Assembly (NCBI RefSeq): GCF_029210375.1
Contig: NZ_JARGER010000017.1
Span: forward strand, 1-64,000
Reading direction: 5' to 3'
Source: Nocardioides sp. YIM 152315
Lineage (GTDB): Bacteria; Actinomycetota; Actinomycetes; Propionibacteriales; Nocardioidaceae
Length of the DNA: 64,000 bases
The position numbers and the translations under genes were made by a program. Under the pieces are notes generated by a model. It worked only from the letters and a program-made list of their open reading frames with translations, did no database searches and was not told the DNA's origin. Position 1 is the stretch's first letter. The number at the start of each line of letters is the position of its first letter. This document shows positions 8,857-17,541 of the stretch, piece by piece.

Positions 8857-10006
8857 CCGCGCGCCCGAGCAGCGGCCGCAGCACGAGCCCGGCGACCAGC
8901 GCCCAGAACGCCGCGCCGATGCCGAGCACGGTCACGCCCGACGCCGCGACGATGAAGCACACCACGGCGGCCTCCCGCCCGTCCTCGTCGGCCAGGGCAC
9001 CCGCGAGCGAGGACGCCAGGGTGCCGAGCAGGGCGAGGCCGGCGGCCGCCTGCATGACACCGCCGGGCGCTGCCGCCACCAGCGCGGTCAGGGCGCCGCA
9101 GCACAGCGCGAGCACGAGATACGTGGTCGACGCGGCCACGGCCGCGACCCAACGACGGCTGCGGTCCGGCCCGGCCGTCGGGCCGGCGGTCAGTGCGCCC
9201 GTGATCGCGGCGAGGTTGATCGCGTGCCCGCCGAACGGCGCGCCGACCACCGTGCCGATGCCGGTCACGCTCATGGTCTCCCGCCACGGCACGGCGTACC
9301 CGTAGCTCGAGGCGATCGCGACGCCGGGCACGTTCTGGGAGGCCATCGTCACGACGTAGAGCGGCAACGCGATGCTCACGACCGCCTGGAGCGTCCAGTG
9401 CGGCGTCGTCCAGGCCAGCGACGGCACGAGGTCCGCCGCGTCCACCGACGAGCCCGCGGTGAGCACCACGACGACCAGCGCGACGGCGAGGGAGGCCGGC
9501 ACCGCCCAGCGTCGGGAGACGCGGTGCATGACCAGCCAGGTGAGCACCACGGGGCCGACGTACGCCGGGGAGTCGGCGAGCCCGGTGACCGGCTCGAGGC
9601 AGATCGGCACGAGGACGCCGGCGAGCATCGCCCGGGCGAGCGACGTCGGGATGCGCGAGACGAGGTCGCCCAGCGTCGGGACGAGGCCGGTGAGCACGAT
9701 GAGCAGGCCGGTGACGACGAACGCCCCGACCGCCGCGGGCCAGCCGCCGGTCACGACGCCGGTCGAGATCAGCAGCGCCGCGCCGGGGGTCGACCAGGCG
9801 AGCGTGATCGGCGCGCGGTGCCGGATCGAGAGCCAGAGCATGCCGAGTGCCTGCGTCACGAGCAGCGTGAGGAACCCGGATGCGGCCTGCGCGGGGCTCG
9901 CGCCGACCGCGGCGAGGCCGGTGAGCACGACGACGAACGAGCTGCTGGTGCCGACGACCGCGGTGACGACCCCGGCGACGACCGGGGTGCCCTCGTGGTC
10001 GGTCAC
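8837..10006 (-). CDS. benE: BenE-family benzoate/H+ symporter-like transporter
   Basis: A 389-residue integral membrane protein with about 12 hydrophobic segments, the length of BenE/YdcO carriers. Segments such as ITLAWSTPGAALL and AAITGALTAG match the family, which imports benzoate-like acids; no aromatic-degradation genes lie nearby, so the substrate is unproven. I chose the GTG at 10006 because GGAGGGAG stands 9 nt upstream. A longer frame would begin with a GTG at 10087, but that codon lies inside a dispersed repeat (10075-10156) and would add a tail absent from the family. The 3' end overlaps the convergent SpoIID paralogue by 20 nt. Confidence 0.85.
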   Translation of the reverse strand: MTDHEGTPVVAGVVTAVVGTSSSFVVVLTGLAAVGASPAQAASGFLTLLVTQALGMLWLSIRHRAPITLAWSTPGAALLISTGVVTGGWPAAVGAFVVTGLLIVLTGLVPTLGDLVSRIPTSLARAMLAGVLVPICLEPVTGLADSPAYVGPVVLTWLVMHRVSRRWAVPASLAVALVVVVLTAGSSVDAADLVPSLAWTTPHWTLQAVVSIALPLYVVTMASQNVPGVAIASSYGYAVPWRETMSVTGIGTVVGAPFGGHAINLAAITGALTAGPTAGPDRSRRWVAAVAASTTYLVLALCCGALTALVAAAPGGVMQAAAGLALLGTLASSLAGALADEDGREAAVVCFIVAASGVTVLGIGAAFWALVAGLVLRPLLGRAVSAARS

Positions 10007-10074
10007 GTCCGACAACTCCCTCCGCGGCGCCACCGGGGAGGGGCGGGCGGCCCATTCGTCGACCGCGGCGGCGT

Positions 10075-10156
10075 ACTTCTCGGGCACTGCCCGCGCTTCT
10101 CGGGTGTTGCATCGCCCCAGAAGCGCCGGAATACCCGGTGCACCGGGTATTCCGGC
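10075..10156. repeat. Dispersed compound-hairpin repeat, copy A
   Basis: An 82-nt element matched by a second copy at 28344-28422 in the same orientation. The left 59 nt agree at about 85% with no gaps. The part around CTTCTCGGG...CCAGAAG can fold into one hairpin. The right part (10125-10156) is a perfect 32-nt palindrome centred on CCGGTG/CACCGG. The element is intergenic between BenE and pyruvate carboxylase, both on the minus strand. It could act as a terminator or mRNA-stability structure, or be a REP/MITE-like mobile element; no transposase is near. Confidence 0.8.
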
Positions 10157-10200
10157 ACCGGCGCAGCCACCCGCCCCGCCACCCGCCCCGCCACCACCGC

Positions 10201-13200
10201 TCAGGCCAGCACGAGCACCAGGTCGCCGCCGTCGACGGCCTGGGGGCCGCCGAGGGCGACGCGGTCGACCGTGCCGGCGACGGGGGCGGTGATGGCGGCC
10301 TCCATCTTCATGGCCTCGATCGTCGCGACCGTGTCGCCGGCGGCGACCTTGTCGCCCTCGGACACGACCACGGTCACGACGCCCTGGAACGGCGCGGCGA
10401 CGTGGCCGGGCCGGGCCGGGTCGGCCTTCTCGGCGGTGGCGACCTCCGAGGCAACCGAGCGGTCTCGTACGTTGACCGGACGCAGCTGGCCGTTGACCGT
10501 CGCGAGCACCGTGCGGATGCCGCGCTCGTCGGCCTCGCTGACCGCCTGGATGCCGAAGATCAGGGTCTTGCCCTCCTCGAGCTCGACCTCGTGCTCGACC
10601 CCCTGGCGCAGTCCGTAGAGGTACTCACGGGTCGGCACCACCGACAGGTCGCCGTAGGTCGCGCGCGACTCCGCGAAGTCCCTCGTCGGCCCCGGAAAGA
10701 GGAGCTCGTTGAGCATCCGGCGACGGACGGGGTTGGTGGCACCGCGCTCGCCGGCGAGCGCCTCCCGCTGGTCGGCGGTGAGCTCCTCGACGGGGGGCTT
10801 GTGCTTGCGGCCCTCGAGCGCGCGGGTGCGGAAGGGCTCCGGCCACCCACCGGGCGGGTCGCCGAGCTCGCCGTTGAGGAAGCCGATGACCGAGTCGGGG
10901 ATGTCGAACCTGCCCGGGTCCTCGGCGAACTCGGCCGGGTCGGCACCGACGGCGACCAGGTGCAGGGCCAGGTCGCCGATGACCTTCGAGGAGGGAGTCA
11001 CCTTCGGGACGTTGCCGAGGATGTCGTTCGCGGCGGCGTACATGTCCTCGATCTGCTCGAACTTCTCCCCGAGGCCGAGGGCGATCGCCTGCTGGCGCAG
11101 GTTGGAGAGCTGGCCGCCCGGGATCTCGTGGCGGTAGACGCGTCCGGTCGGCGACGGCAGGCCGGACTCGAACGGCGCGTAGACCCGCCGGGTCGCCTCC
11201 CAGTAGGGCTCGAGCGCGTTGACGGCGGCCAGCGCGAGGCCGGTCTCGCGCGCGCCGTGGTCGGTGGCGGAGACCAGCGCCGACAGCGGCGGCTGCGAGG
11301 TGGTGCCGGCCATCGAGGCGGCGGCGGCGTCGACGGCGTCGACGCCCGCGTCGATCGCGGCGAGCAGCGTCGCGAGCTGGCCGCCGGCGGTGTCGTGGGT
11401 GTGCAGGTGGACGGGCAGGTCGAAGCGTTCGCGCAGCGCGGTGACGAGCGTCCGCGCGGCGGGTGCCCGTAGCAGGCCTGCCATGTCCTTGATCGCGAGC
11501 ACGTGGGCGCCCGCCTCGACGATCCGGTCGGCGAGCCGTAGGTAGTAGTCGAGCGTGTAGAGCCGCTCGTCGGGATCCGACAGGTCGCCGGTGTAGCAGA
11601 GCGCGACCTCCGCGACCGCGGTGCCGGTCGCACGCACCGCCTGGATCGCGGGCAGCATCTGCTCGACGTCGTTGAGCGCGTCGAAGACGCGGAAGACGTC
11701 GATGCCGGTGGCCGCCGCCTCCTCGACGAAGGCGGTGGTGACGTCGGTCGGGTACGGCGTGTAGCCGACCGTGTTGCGGCCGCGCAGCAGCATCTGCAGG
11801 CAGATGTTCGGCACCGCCTGGCGCAGCGCGGCCAGGCGCTCCCACGGGTCCTCGGAGAGGAACCGCAGCGCCACGTCGTACGTCGCGCCGCCCCAGCACT
11901 CCAGCGACCACAGCTCCGGCGTGGTCCGGGCGACGTGGCCGGCGACCGCCAGCAGGTCGCGGGTGCGGACCCTGGTCGCCAGCAGCGACTGGTGCGCGTC
12001 GCGGAACGTCGTATCGGTGACCGCGACGTCGCTCTGCGCGCGGAGCCGGCGAGCGAACTCCGCCGGCCCGACCTCGAGCAGCAGCTGCCGCGTGCCGTCG
12101 GGAGCGGGCAGGTCGAGGTCGACGGACGGGAGCTTCGCGACCGGGTCGAGGCTCACCGGCGCCGCGCCGTACGGCTGGTTGACGGTGACGTCGGCGAGGT
12201 AGCTGAGCAGCTTGCTGCCGCGGTCGCCCGACCCGCGGGCCTGCAGCAGCTGCGGGTGGGTCTCGATGAACGACGTGGTCACGCGGCCGCCCGCGAAGTC
12301 GGGGTCGGCGAGCACGGCCTGGAGGAACGGGATGTTGGTGGACACGCCGCGGATGCGGAACTCGGCGACGGCGCGGCGGGCCTTCTCGACCGCCTTGTCG
12401 AAGGTGCGGCCGCGGCAGGTGAGCTTGGCCAGCATCGAGTCGAAGTGAGCGGAGACCTCGGCGCCGGTGTACGTCGTGCCGCCGTCGAGGCGGACCCCGC
12501 CGCCGCCGGGGGAGCGGTACGTCGTGATCACGCCGGTGTCAGGGCGGAAGTTGTTGGCCGGGTCCTCGGTGGTGATGCGGCACTGCAGCGCGGCACCGCG
12601 CAGCTGGACGGTGTCCTGGGCGAGACCGAGGTCGTCGAGCGTCTCGCCCGCGGCGATCCGTAGCTGCGACTGCACGAGGTCGACGTCGGTGACCTCCTCG
12701 GTCACGGTGTGCTCGACCTGGATGCGCGGGTTCATCTCGATGAAGACGTAGTTGCCCTGCGGGTCGAGCAGGAACTCGACGGTGCCGGCGTTGCGGTAGC
12801 CGATCTCGCGGGCGAAGCGCACGGCGTCGGCGCAGATCCGATCGCGGAGCCCGGGGTCGAGGTTGGGCGCCGGCGCGATCTCGACGACCTTCTGGTGGCG
12901 CCGCTGCACCGAGCAGTCGCGCTCGAAGAGGTGGATGACCTCCCCGGTGCCGTCGGCCAGGATCTGCACCTCGATGTGGCGCGGGTCGACCACGGCCTGC
13001 TCGATGAAGACGGTCGGGTCGCCGAAGGCGCCCTCCGCCTCTCGCATGCAGGTCTCGACGGCCTCCCGCAGGTGGGCCCCGTCGACGCCACCGTCGTCGA
13101 CCCTCCGCATGCCGCGACCACCGCCACCGGCGACCGCCTTCACGAACAGCGGGTACGGCAGCTCGCTCGCCGCCGCGACCAGCGCGTCGACGTCGGTGGA

Positions 13201-13611
13201 CGGGTCGACGCTCGCGAGCGTCGGGACGCCGGCCGCCCGCGCCGCGGCGATCGCCCGCGCCTTGTTGCCGGTCAGCTCGAGCACCTCGGACGTCGGCCCG
13301 ACGAAGGTGATGCCCGCGTTGGCGCACGCCTCGGCGAGCGCCGGGTTCTCGGACAGGAACCCGTAGCCCGGATAGACGGCGTCGGCGCCCGCCCGCAGCG
13401 CGACGGCGACGATCCCCTCGGGGTCCAGGTAGGCGCGCACCGGGTGGCCGCGCTCACCGATCTCGTAGGCCTCGTCGGCCTTGAGCCGGTGCTCGGACCA
13501 CCGGTCCTCGTGGGGGAACACGGCCACCGTGCGCGCGCCGAGCTCGTACGCCGCGCGGAGTGCCCGGATCGCGATCTCGCCGCGGTTGGCGACCAGCACC
13601 TTGGAGAACAT
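10201..13611 (-). CDS. pyc: Pyruvate carboxylase
   Basis: A single-chain biotin enzyme of 1136 residues, the full length of the alpha4-type enzyme. Order of domains: biotin carboxylase/ATP-grasp (about 1-450; VLVANRGEIAIRA, GGGGRGMR), carboxyltransferase TIM barrel (about 520-790; TFRDAHQSLLATR, IKDMAGLL), the PYC-OadA linker region, and a C-terminal biotinyl domain with Lys1102 in EAMKMEAA. It makes oxaloacetate from pyruvate, ATP and bicarbonate. I chose the ATG at 13611 because TAGCGT stands exactly 7 nt upstream; an in-frame GTG 9 nt earlier is the alternative. Biotin would be attached by the BirA encoded at 32778. Confidence 0.96.
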   Translation of the reverse strand: MFSKVLVANRGEIAIRALRAAYELGARTVAVFPHEDRWSEHRLKADEAYEIGERGHPVRAYLDPEGIVAVALRAGADAVYPGYGFLSENPALAEACANAGITFVGPTSEVLELTGNKARAIAAARAAGVPTLASVDPSTDVDALVAAASELPYPLFVKAVAGGGGRGMRRVDDGGVDGAHLREAVETCMREAEGAFGDPTVFIEQAVVDPRHIEVQILADGTGEVIHLFERDCSVQRRHQKVVEIAPAPNLDPGLRDRICADAVRFAREIGYRNAGTVEFLLDPQGNYVFIEMNPRIQVEHTVTEEVTDVDLVQSQLRIAAGETLDDLGLAQDTVQLRGAALQCRITTEDPANNFRPDTGVITTYRSPGGGGVRLDGGTTYTGAEVSAHFDSMLAKLTCRGRTFDKAVEKARRAVAEFRIRGVSTNIPFLQAVLADPDFAGGRVTTSFIETHPQLLQARGSGDRGSKLLSYLADVTVNQPYGAAPVSLDPVAKLPSVDLDLPAPDGTRQLLLEVGPAEFARRLRAQSDVAVTDTTFRDAHQSLLATRVRTRDLLAVAGHVARTTPELWSLECWGGATYDVALRFLSEDPWERLAALRQAVPNICLQMLLRGRNTVGYTPYPTDVTTAFVEEAAATGIDVFRVFDALNDVEQMLPAIQAVRATGTAVAEVALCYTGDLSDPDERLYTLDYYLRLADRIVEAGAHVLAIKDMAGLLRAPAARTLVTALRERFDLPVHLHTHDTAGGQLATLLAAIDAGVDAVDAAAASMAGTTSQPPLSALVSATDHGARETGLALAAVNALEPYWEATRRVYAPFESGLPSPTGRVYRHEIPGGQLSNLRQQAIALGLGEKFEQIEDMYAAANDILGNVPKVTPSSKVIGDLALHLVAVGADPAEFAEDPGRFDIPDSVIGFLNGELGDPPGGWPEPFRTRALEGRKHKPPVEELTADQREALAGERGATNPVRRRMLNELLFPGPTRDFAESRATYGDLSVVPTREYLYGLRQGVEHEVELEEGKTLIFGIQAVSEADERGIRTVLATVNGQLRPVNVRDRSVASEVATAEKADPARPGHVAAPFQGVVTVVVSEGDKVAAGDTVATIEAMKMEAAITAPVAGTVDRVALGGPQAVDGGDLVLVLA

Positions 13612-13618
13612 GGCGGAC

Positions 13619-13624
13619 ACGCTA
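13619..13624 (-). promoter_or_regulatory. -10 element of pyc overlapping the upstream stop codon
   Basis: On the minus strand TAGCGT lies 7 nt before the pyc ATG. Its TAG is also the stop codon of the upstream PH-domain gene. This gives pyruvate carboxylase its own leaderless promoter although it looks like the distal gene of an operon. Inferred from the recurrent spacing seen in this window. Confidence 0.45.
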
Positions 13625-15127
13625 TAAGCCGGACCGGCCCGGCGCCGTCGCCCCCGCGTGCGGCGAGACGACGAACTGGCGCACGAGCTCCGGCATGGAG
13701 TCGTGGGCGAGCGCCACCGCCGCGTCGACAGGTACGTCGAGCACGGTGACGGCCTGCGGACCGCCGGCCGTCGTCGCGACGAGCGTCGTGAGGCCGGCGC
13801 GGCGCTGGAACCACGACGAGCGCAGGTTCCAGCCGATCACGCCCGGCACGGCCAGCGCCTCCCGGCGCCGGGCCAGGCTGCCCGAGCGCGCGACCAGGTG
13901 GCCGTCGGCCAGCGCGTGGCCCAGCGCGTGGGCCCGGTCGCGGGCCAGCAGGCAGGCGGCCGGCAGCGCGACCAGCGTGGCCAGCCACCACGGGGCCAGC
14001 ACGCCGACGCCGACCAGCAGCGCCACCACGCCCACCACCAGGACCGTCGGGCCGAGCGCGCGGGTGTAGCGGCGGCCGCGGGCGCGCGGGCCGTGCGAGG
14101 TGAGTGGCACCGTCAGCGGTGCCGCGGTGCCGAGGACCTCGGCCGCCACCTGGTCGACGACGGGCCGCGGACACGGCGGGGCCAGCAGGGCGCTGCCGGA
14201 CTCGCTGCGGTCCAGGCCGGTGACGATCGCGGAGACCCGCGCACCCCGCGCCAGGCGCAGCCCGAGCGGATCGGCGACGCTGACTCCGCTGACCCGCTCG
14301 TCGTCGACGGTGGTCTCCCGGGTGGTGAGCAGGCCGCGGCGCAGGTGCCACGCGCCCCGCCGGCTGGGTCCGGTGTGGGTGAGGGTGAAGCCCCAGTTCG
14401 CCACGACGTACCCGCCGATGGCCAGTGCCGAGACCACGACCAGCAGCACCACCAGGCCGACCGGGATCGCCAGCCAGACCGACCACCCGGACGTGCCGTC
14501 GACGAGGCCCTCGGCGTCGAGGTCGTCGAAGCCGCCGACCGAGCTGGTCGCCTGGGCGGCGAGGCCCAGTGCACCGCCGGCGAGCACCAGGCCGGTCGTC
14601 GTCAGCGGCGCGAACCGCACCCACGCCGGGTCGAACCGCACCACCACGCGGTCGGTCCGGACCGGCTCGTCCCCGGTCTCGTCGAGGCGGAGCAGGTCGG
14701 TGCGCAGCCGACGTGCCTGCCCGACCGGCAGCCCGTCGAGGTCGAGGTGGTCGTCGTCGTCGGTCGAGGCCGTGCCGGTGCCGATCCGCACGCTCGTCAG
14801 CCCGAGCAGCCGGTGGGTGAGGGACGCGGTGACGTCGACGGTGCGGACCCGGTCGAGCGGCGTCGACAGCAGGTGCCGGTTGACGAGTCCGCGGCGCAGC
14901 TCGACGCGGGTGTCGGTGACCCGGAAGTACGTCGTGAAGTAGCGCAGCACGCCGAGTGCGACCGGGATCGCGACGCCCAGCCCGTGCCACCAGTCGGTCC
15001 GGCCGGCGGCGGTGCCGGCGACGAAGATCGCCACCAGGGCGGGCAGGAAGCGCACCAGCTCGCGGACGGGGTAGATCAACAGCATCCGCGGATCCAGCCG
15101 CTGCCAGTCGCCCATCCGGTCCGTCAT
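13622..15127 (-). CDS. Large PH-domain membrane protein (YdbT-like)
   Basis: A 501-residue protein built from paired transmembrane helices (about 22-60, 180-245, 345-395) alternating with bacterial Pleckstrin-homology (bPH2/YdbT) domains, one recognisable by RVTDTRVELRRGLVNRHLLSTPLDRVRTVDV at about 71-101. Family proteins of this kind form membrane complexes with a smaller PH partner, and in Bacillus YdbST are linked to antibiotic resistance. The ATG overlaps the stop of the smaller PH gene by 4 nt, so the pair is translationally coupled. Molecular function is not known. Confidence 0.8.
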   Translation of the reverse strand: MTDRMGDWQRLDPRMLLIYPVRELVRFLPALVAIFVAGTAAGRTDWWHGLGVAIPVALGVLRYFTTYFRVTDTRVELRRGLVNRHLLSTPLDRVRTVDVTASLTHRLLGLTSVRIGTGTASTDDDDHLDLDGLPVGQARRLRTDLLRLDETGDEPVRTDRVVVRFDPAWVRFAPLTTTGLVLAGGALGLAAQATSSVGGFDDLDAEGLVDGTSGWSVWLAIPVGLVVLLVVVSALAIGGYVVANWGFTLTHTGPSRRGAWHLRRGLLTTRETTVDDERVSGVSVADPLGLRLARGARVSAIVTGLDRSESGSALLAPPCPRPVVDQVAAEVLGTAAPLTVPLTSHGPRARGRRYTRALGPTVLVVGVVALLVGVGVLAPWWLATLVALPAACLLARDRAHALGHALADGHLVARSGSLARRREALAVPGVIGWNLRSSWFQRRAGLTTLVATTAGGPQAVTVLDVPVDAAVALAHDSMPELVRQFVVSPHAGATAPGRSGL

Positions 15128-15606
15128 GTCGCGTCGCCGGGCACGGTGTCCGCCTGCACGGCGAGCTCGTCGACGAGCGCCAGCGCCCGGTGCCGGTCGA
15201 GGCCGACGATCTCCAGCGCCCCGGCAGCCGAGGCGGTGGTCACGGTGACCGTCGCGAGCCCGAAGAGCCGCGCGATCGCGCCCTCGGCGTGGTCGACGGT
15301 CTGGAGACGAGACATCGGCGCGATCCGCCGCTCACGCACCCACCAGCCGGTCTGGGTGTAGACCGCCGTCGCGGTGACCTCCCAGCGGTGCACCCGGTAG
15401 CGCCAGAGCGGCACGACCACGACGTACGCCGCCGCGGCGAGCGCGACGAGGACGATCACCCAGGCCGGGATCGGCAGCCAGCCGGTGGCCGGACCGGCCA
15501 CGACGACGATCGCGACCAGCACGGCGGCCTCGAGCCCGGCCGAGGTCGCCCACATCAGGCGGGCCCGGGGACTGACCCGCTGGCTGGGTTCACGGAGCTC
15601 GGGCAT
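15124..15606 (-). CDS. Small PH-domain membrane protein (YdbS-like)
   Basis: A 160-residue protein with two adjacent transmembrane segments (about 22-65) followed by one bPH2 domain: YRVHRWEVTATAVYTQTGWW, then RRIAPMSRLQTVDHAEG. It is the usual small partner of the YdbT-like protein encoded directly downstream with a 4-nt overlap. The ATG follows TAGCCT (complement of 15614-15619) at 7 nt with no ribosome site, so the pair is probably led by a leaderless mRNA. Confidence 0.82.
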   Translation of the reverse strand: MPELREPSQRVSPRARLMWATSAGLEAAVLVAIVVVAGPATGWLPIPAWVIVLVALAAAAYVVVVPLWRYRVHRWEVTATAVYTQTGWWVRERRIAPMSRLQTVDHAEGAIARLFGLATVTVTTASAAGALEIVGLDRHRALALVDELAVQADTVPGDAT

Positions 15607-15626
15607 GCGCCCGAGGCTATCGGCGA

Positions 15627-17429
15627 TCAGTCCGCGAGCTCACAGATGACAGCGCCGTTGGCGACGGTCTGGCCGACCTCGGCCTGCAGGCCGGTGACGG
15701 TGCCGGCCTTGTGGGCCTTGAGCGGCTGCTCCATCTTCATCGCCTCGATGACGACCACCGTGTCTCCCTCGGTGACCTGCTGGCCCTCCTCGACGACGAC
15801 CTTGACGACCGTGCCCTGCATCGGGCTGGTGACGGCGTCGCCGCTGGCCGCGGCGCCGGCCTTCTTGCCCCCCGCGCGCTTCGGCTTCCTGGCCGCGCCG
15901 CCACCGCCGGCCGCCGAGATCGCGCCCATGCCGCCCGGCAGGACGACCTCGAGGCGCTTGCCGCCGACCTCGACGACGACCTTCTGCCGCTCGCCGGCCT
16001 CCTCCGCCTCGGCGGTGTCGCCGGCGTAGGGCTGGATCTGGTTGTCGAAGTCGGTCTCGATCCACTGCGTGTAGACGTCGAACGAGCCCTCCGCCGGTCC
16101 TTGGCCGGCCGGGTTCGACGGACCGACGTACGCCGGGTCGCGCACGACCGCCTGGTGGAACGGGATGACCGTCGGCATGCCGTCGACGACGAACTCGTCC
16201 AGTGCGCGGCGCGAGCGTTCGAGCGCCTGGGTGCGGTCGCGACCGGTGACGATCAGCTTGGCGATCAGCGAGTCGAACGAGCCGGGGACGGTCTCGCCGT
16301 TCTCGTAGCCGCCGTCGATGCGGATGCCCGGGCCCTGCGGCGGGCTCCACGCCGACAGGGTGCCGGGGGCGGGCATGAAGTTTCGGCCGCCGTCCTCGGC
16401 GTTGATGCGGAACTCGATCGAGTGGCCGCGGATCTCCGGGTCGCCGTACCCGAGCTCCTCGCCGGCCGCGATCCGGAACATCTCCCGGACCAGGTCGATG
16501 CCGGTGACCTCCTCGGACACGCAGTGCTCGACCTGGAGGCGGGTGTTGACCTCGAGGAACGAGATCGAGCCGTCCTGGGCGACGAGGAACTCGCAGGTGC
16601 CGGCGCCGTAGTAGCCGGCCTCGCGCAGGATGCGCTTGGAGGACTCGTAGAGCTCGGTCAGCTGCGCGTCGGAGAGGAACGGCGCGGGGGCCTCCTCGAC
16701 GAGCTTCTGGTTGCGGCGCTGGAGCGAGCAGTCGCGGGTGGAGACCACGACGACGTTGCCGTGCTGGTCGGCCAGGCACTGGGTCTCGACGTGCCGGGGC
16801 TTGTCGAGGAACTTCTCGACGAGGCACTCGCCGCGACCGAACGCGCCGACCGCTTCGCGCACCGCAGACTCGAAGGCGTCCGGGATCTCCTCGAGGGTGC
16901 GGGCGACCTTGAGGCCGCGGCCGCCGCCGCCGAAGACGGCCTTGATCGCGATCGGGAGGCCGTTCTCCTCCGCGAACCGCACCGCCTCGTCGGCGTCCTC
17001 GAGCGGGTCCTTGGTGCCCGGGGCCAACGGAGCGTTCGCCTTCACCGCGATGTGCTTGGCCTTGGCCTTGTCGCCCAGCGCCTCGATCGCGGCGGGCGGC
17101 GGACCGATCCAGACCAGGCCCGCGTCGAGGACGGCCTGCGCGAAGTCGGCGTTCTCGGCGAGGAAGCCGTAGCCGGGGTGCACGGAGTCGGCCCCCGACC
17201 TCTCGGCGACCGCGATGATCTTGGCGATGTCGAGGTAGGAGTCCGCCGGCGTGGCCCCGCCCAGCGAGTGCGCCTCGTCGGCCAGCCGCACGAACAGCGC
17301 GTCGCGGTCCGGCTCGGCGTAGACGGCGACGCTGCCGATGCCGGCGTCCTTGCACGCCCGGATCACCCGCACCGCGATCTCTCCGCGGTTGGCGATCAGG
17401 ACCTTCTGCAACGGCTTCGTGTCCGGCAC
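15627..17429 (-). CDS. accA: Acetyl/propionyl-CoA carboxylase alpha chain (biotin carboxylase + BCCP)
   Basis: A 600-residue fused subunit typical of actinobacterial acyl-CoA carboxylases. Biotin carboxylase occupies about 1-450 ([39 protein letters not shown]). A linker with an Ala/Lys-rich stretch follows, then a biotinyl domain with Lys565 in EAMKMEQP. It carboxylates its own biotin for transfer by the beta chain, whose gene is at 31088-32722 with the epsilon chain. The GTG start is chosen from the GGAG ribosome site 8 nt upstream and the conserved N terminus; TAGCCT (complement of 17477-17482) is a candidate -10. Confidence 0.94.
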   Translation of the reverse strand: MPDTKPLQKVLIANRGEIAVRVIRACKDAGIGSVAVYAEPDRDALFVRLADEAHSLGGATPADSYLDIAKIIAVAERSGADSVHPGYGFLAENADFAQAVLDAGLVWIGPPPAAIEALGDKAKAKHIAVKANAPLAPGTKDPLEDADEAVRFAEENGLPIAIKAVFGGGGRGLKVARTLEEIPDAFESAVREAVGAFGRGECLVEKFLDKPRHVETQCLADQHGNVVVVSTRDCSLQRRNQKLVEEAPAPFLSDAQLTELYESSKRILREAGYYGAGTCEFLVAQDGSISFLEVNTRLQVEHCVSEEVTGIDLVREMFRIAAGEELGYGDPEIRGHSIEFRINAEDGGRNFMPAPGTLSAWSPPQGPGIRIDGGYENGETVPGSFDSLIAKLIVTGRDRTQALERSRRALDEFVVDGMPTVIPFHQAVVRDPAYVGPSNPAGQGPAEGSFDVYTQWIETDFDNQIQPYAGDTAEAEEAGERQKVVVEVGGKRLEVVLPGGMGAISAAGGGGAARKPKRAGGKKAGAAASGDAVTSPMQGTVVKVVVEEGQQVTEGDTVVVIEAMKMEQPLKAHKAGTVTGLQAEVGQTVANGAVICELAD

Positions 17430-17476
17430 CTGCGACTCCTGCTCCGTGATTGGGAACGACAGCATCTCCGCGGGGC

Positions 17477-17482
17477 AGGCTA
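17477..17482 (-). promoter_or_regulatory. -10 candidate for the acyl-CoA carboxylase alpha gene
   Basis: On the minus strand TAGCCT lies about 48 nt before the GTG start. That gives a leader of roughly 40 nt carrying a GGAG ribosome site. Position and sequence match the -10 pattern seen at other genes in the window. Confidence 0.4.
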
Positions 17483-17541
17483 TCGCCAGTGGGCGCGCGG
17501 CGGGGTGTGGCCCTTGTCGCACCGGCGGCGCGCCCGACCGG

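Noticed and set aside
8837..10087. Longer BenE protein starting at 10087
   Set aside because: The extra 27 codons run into a dispersed repeat and lack a ribosome site, whereas the GTG at 10006 has a strong GGAGGGAG upstream.
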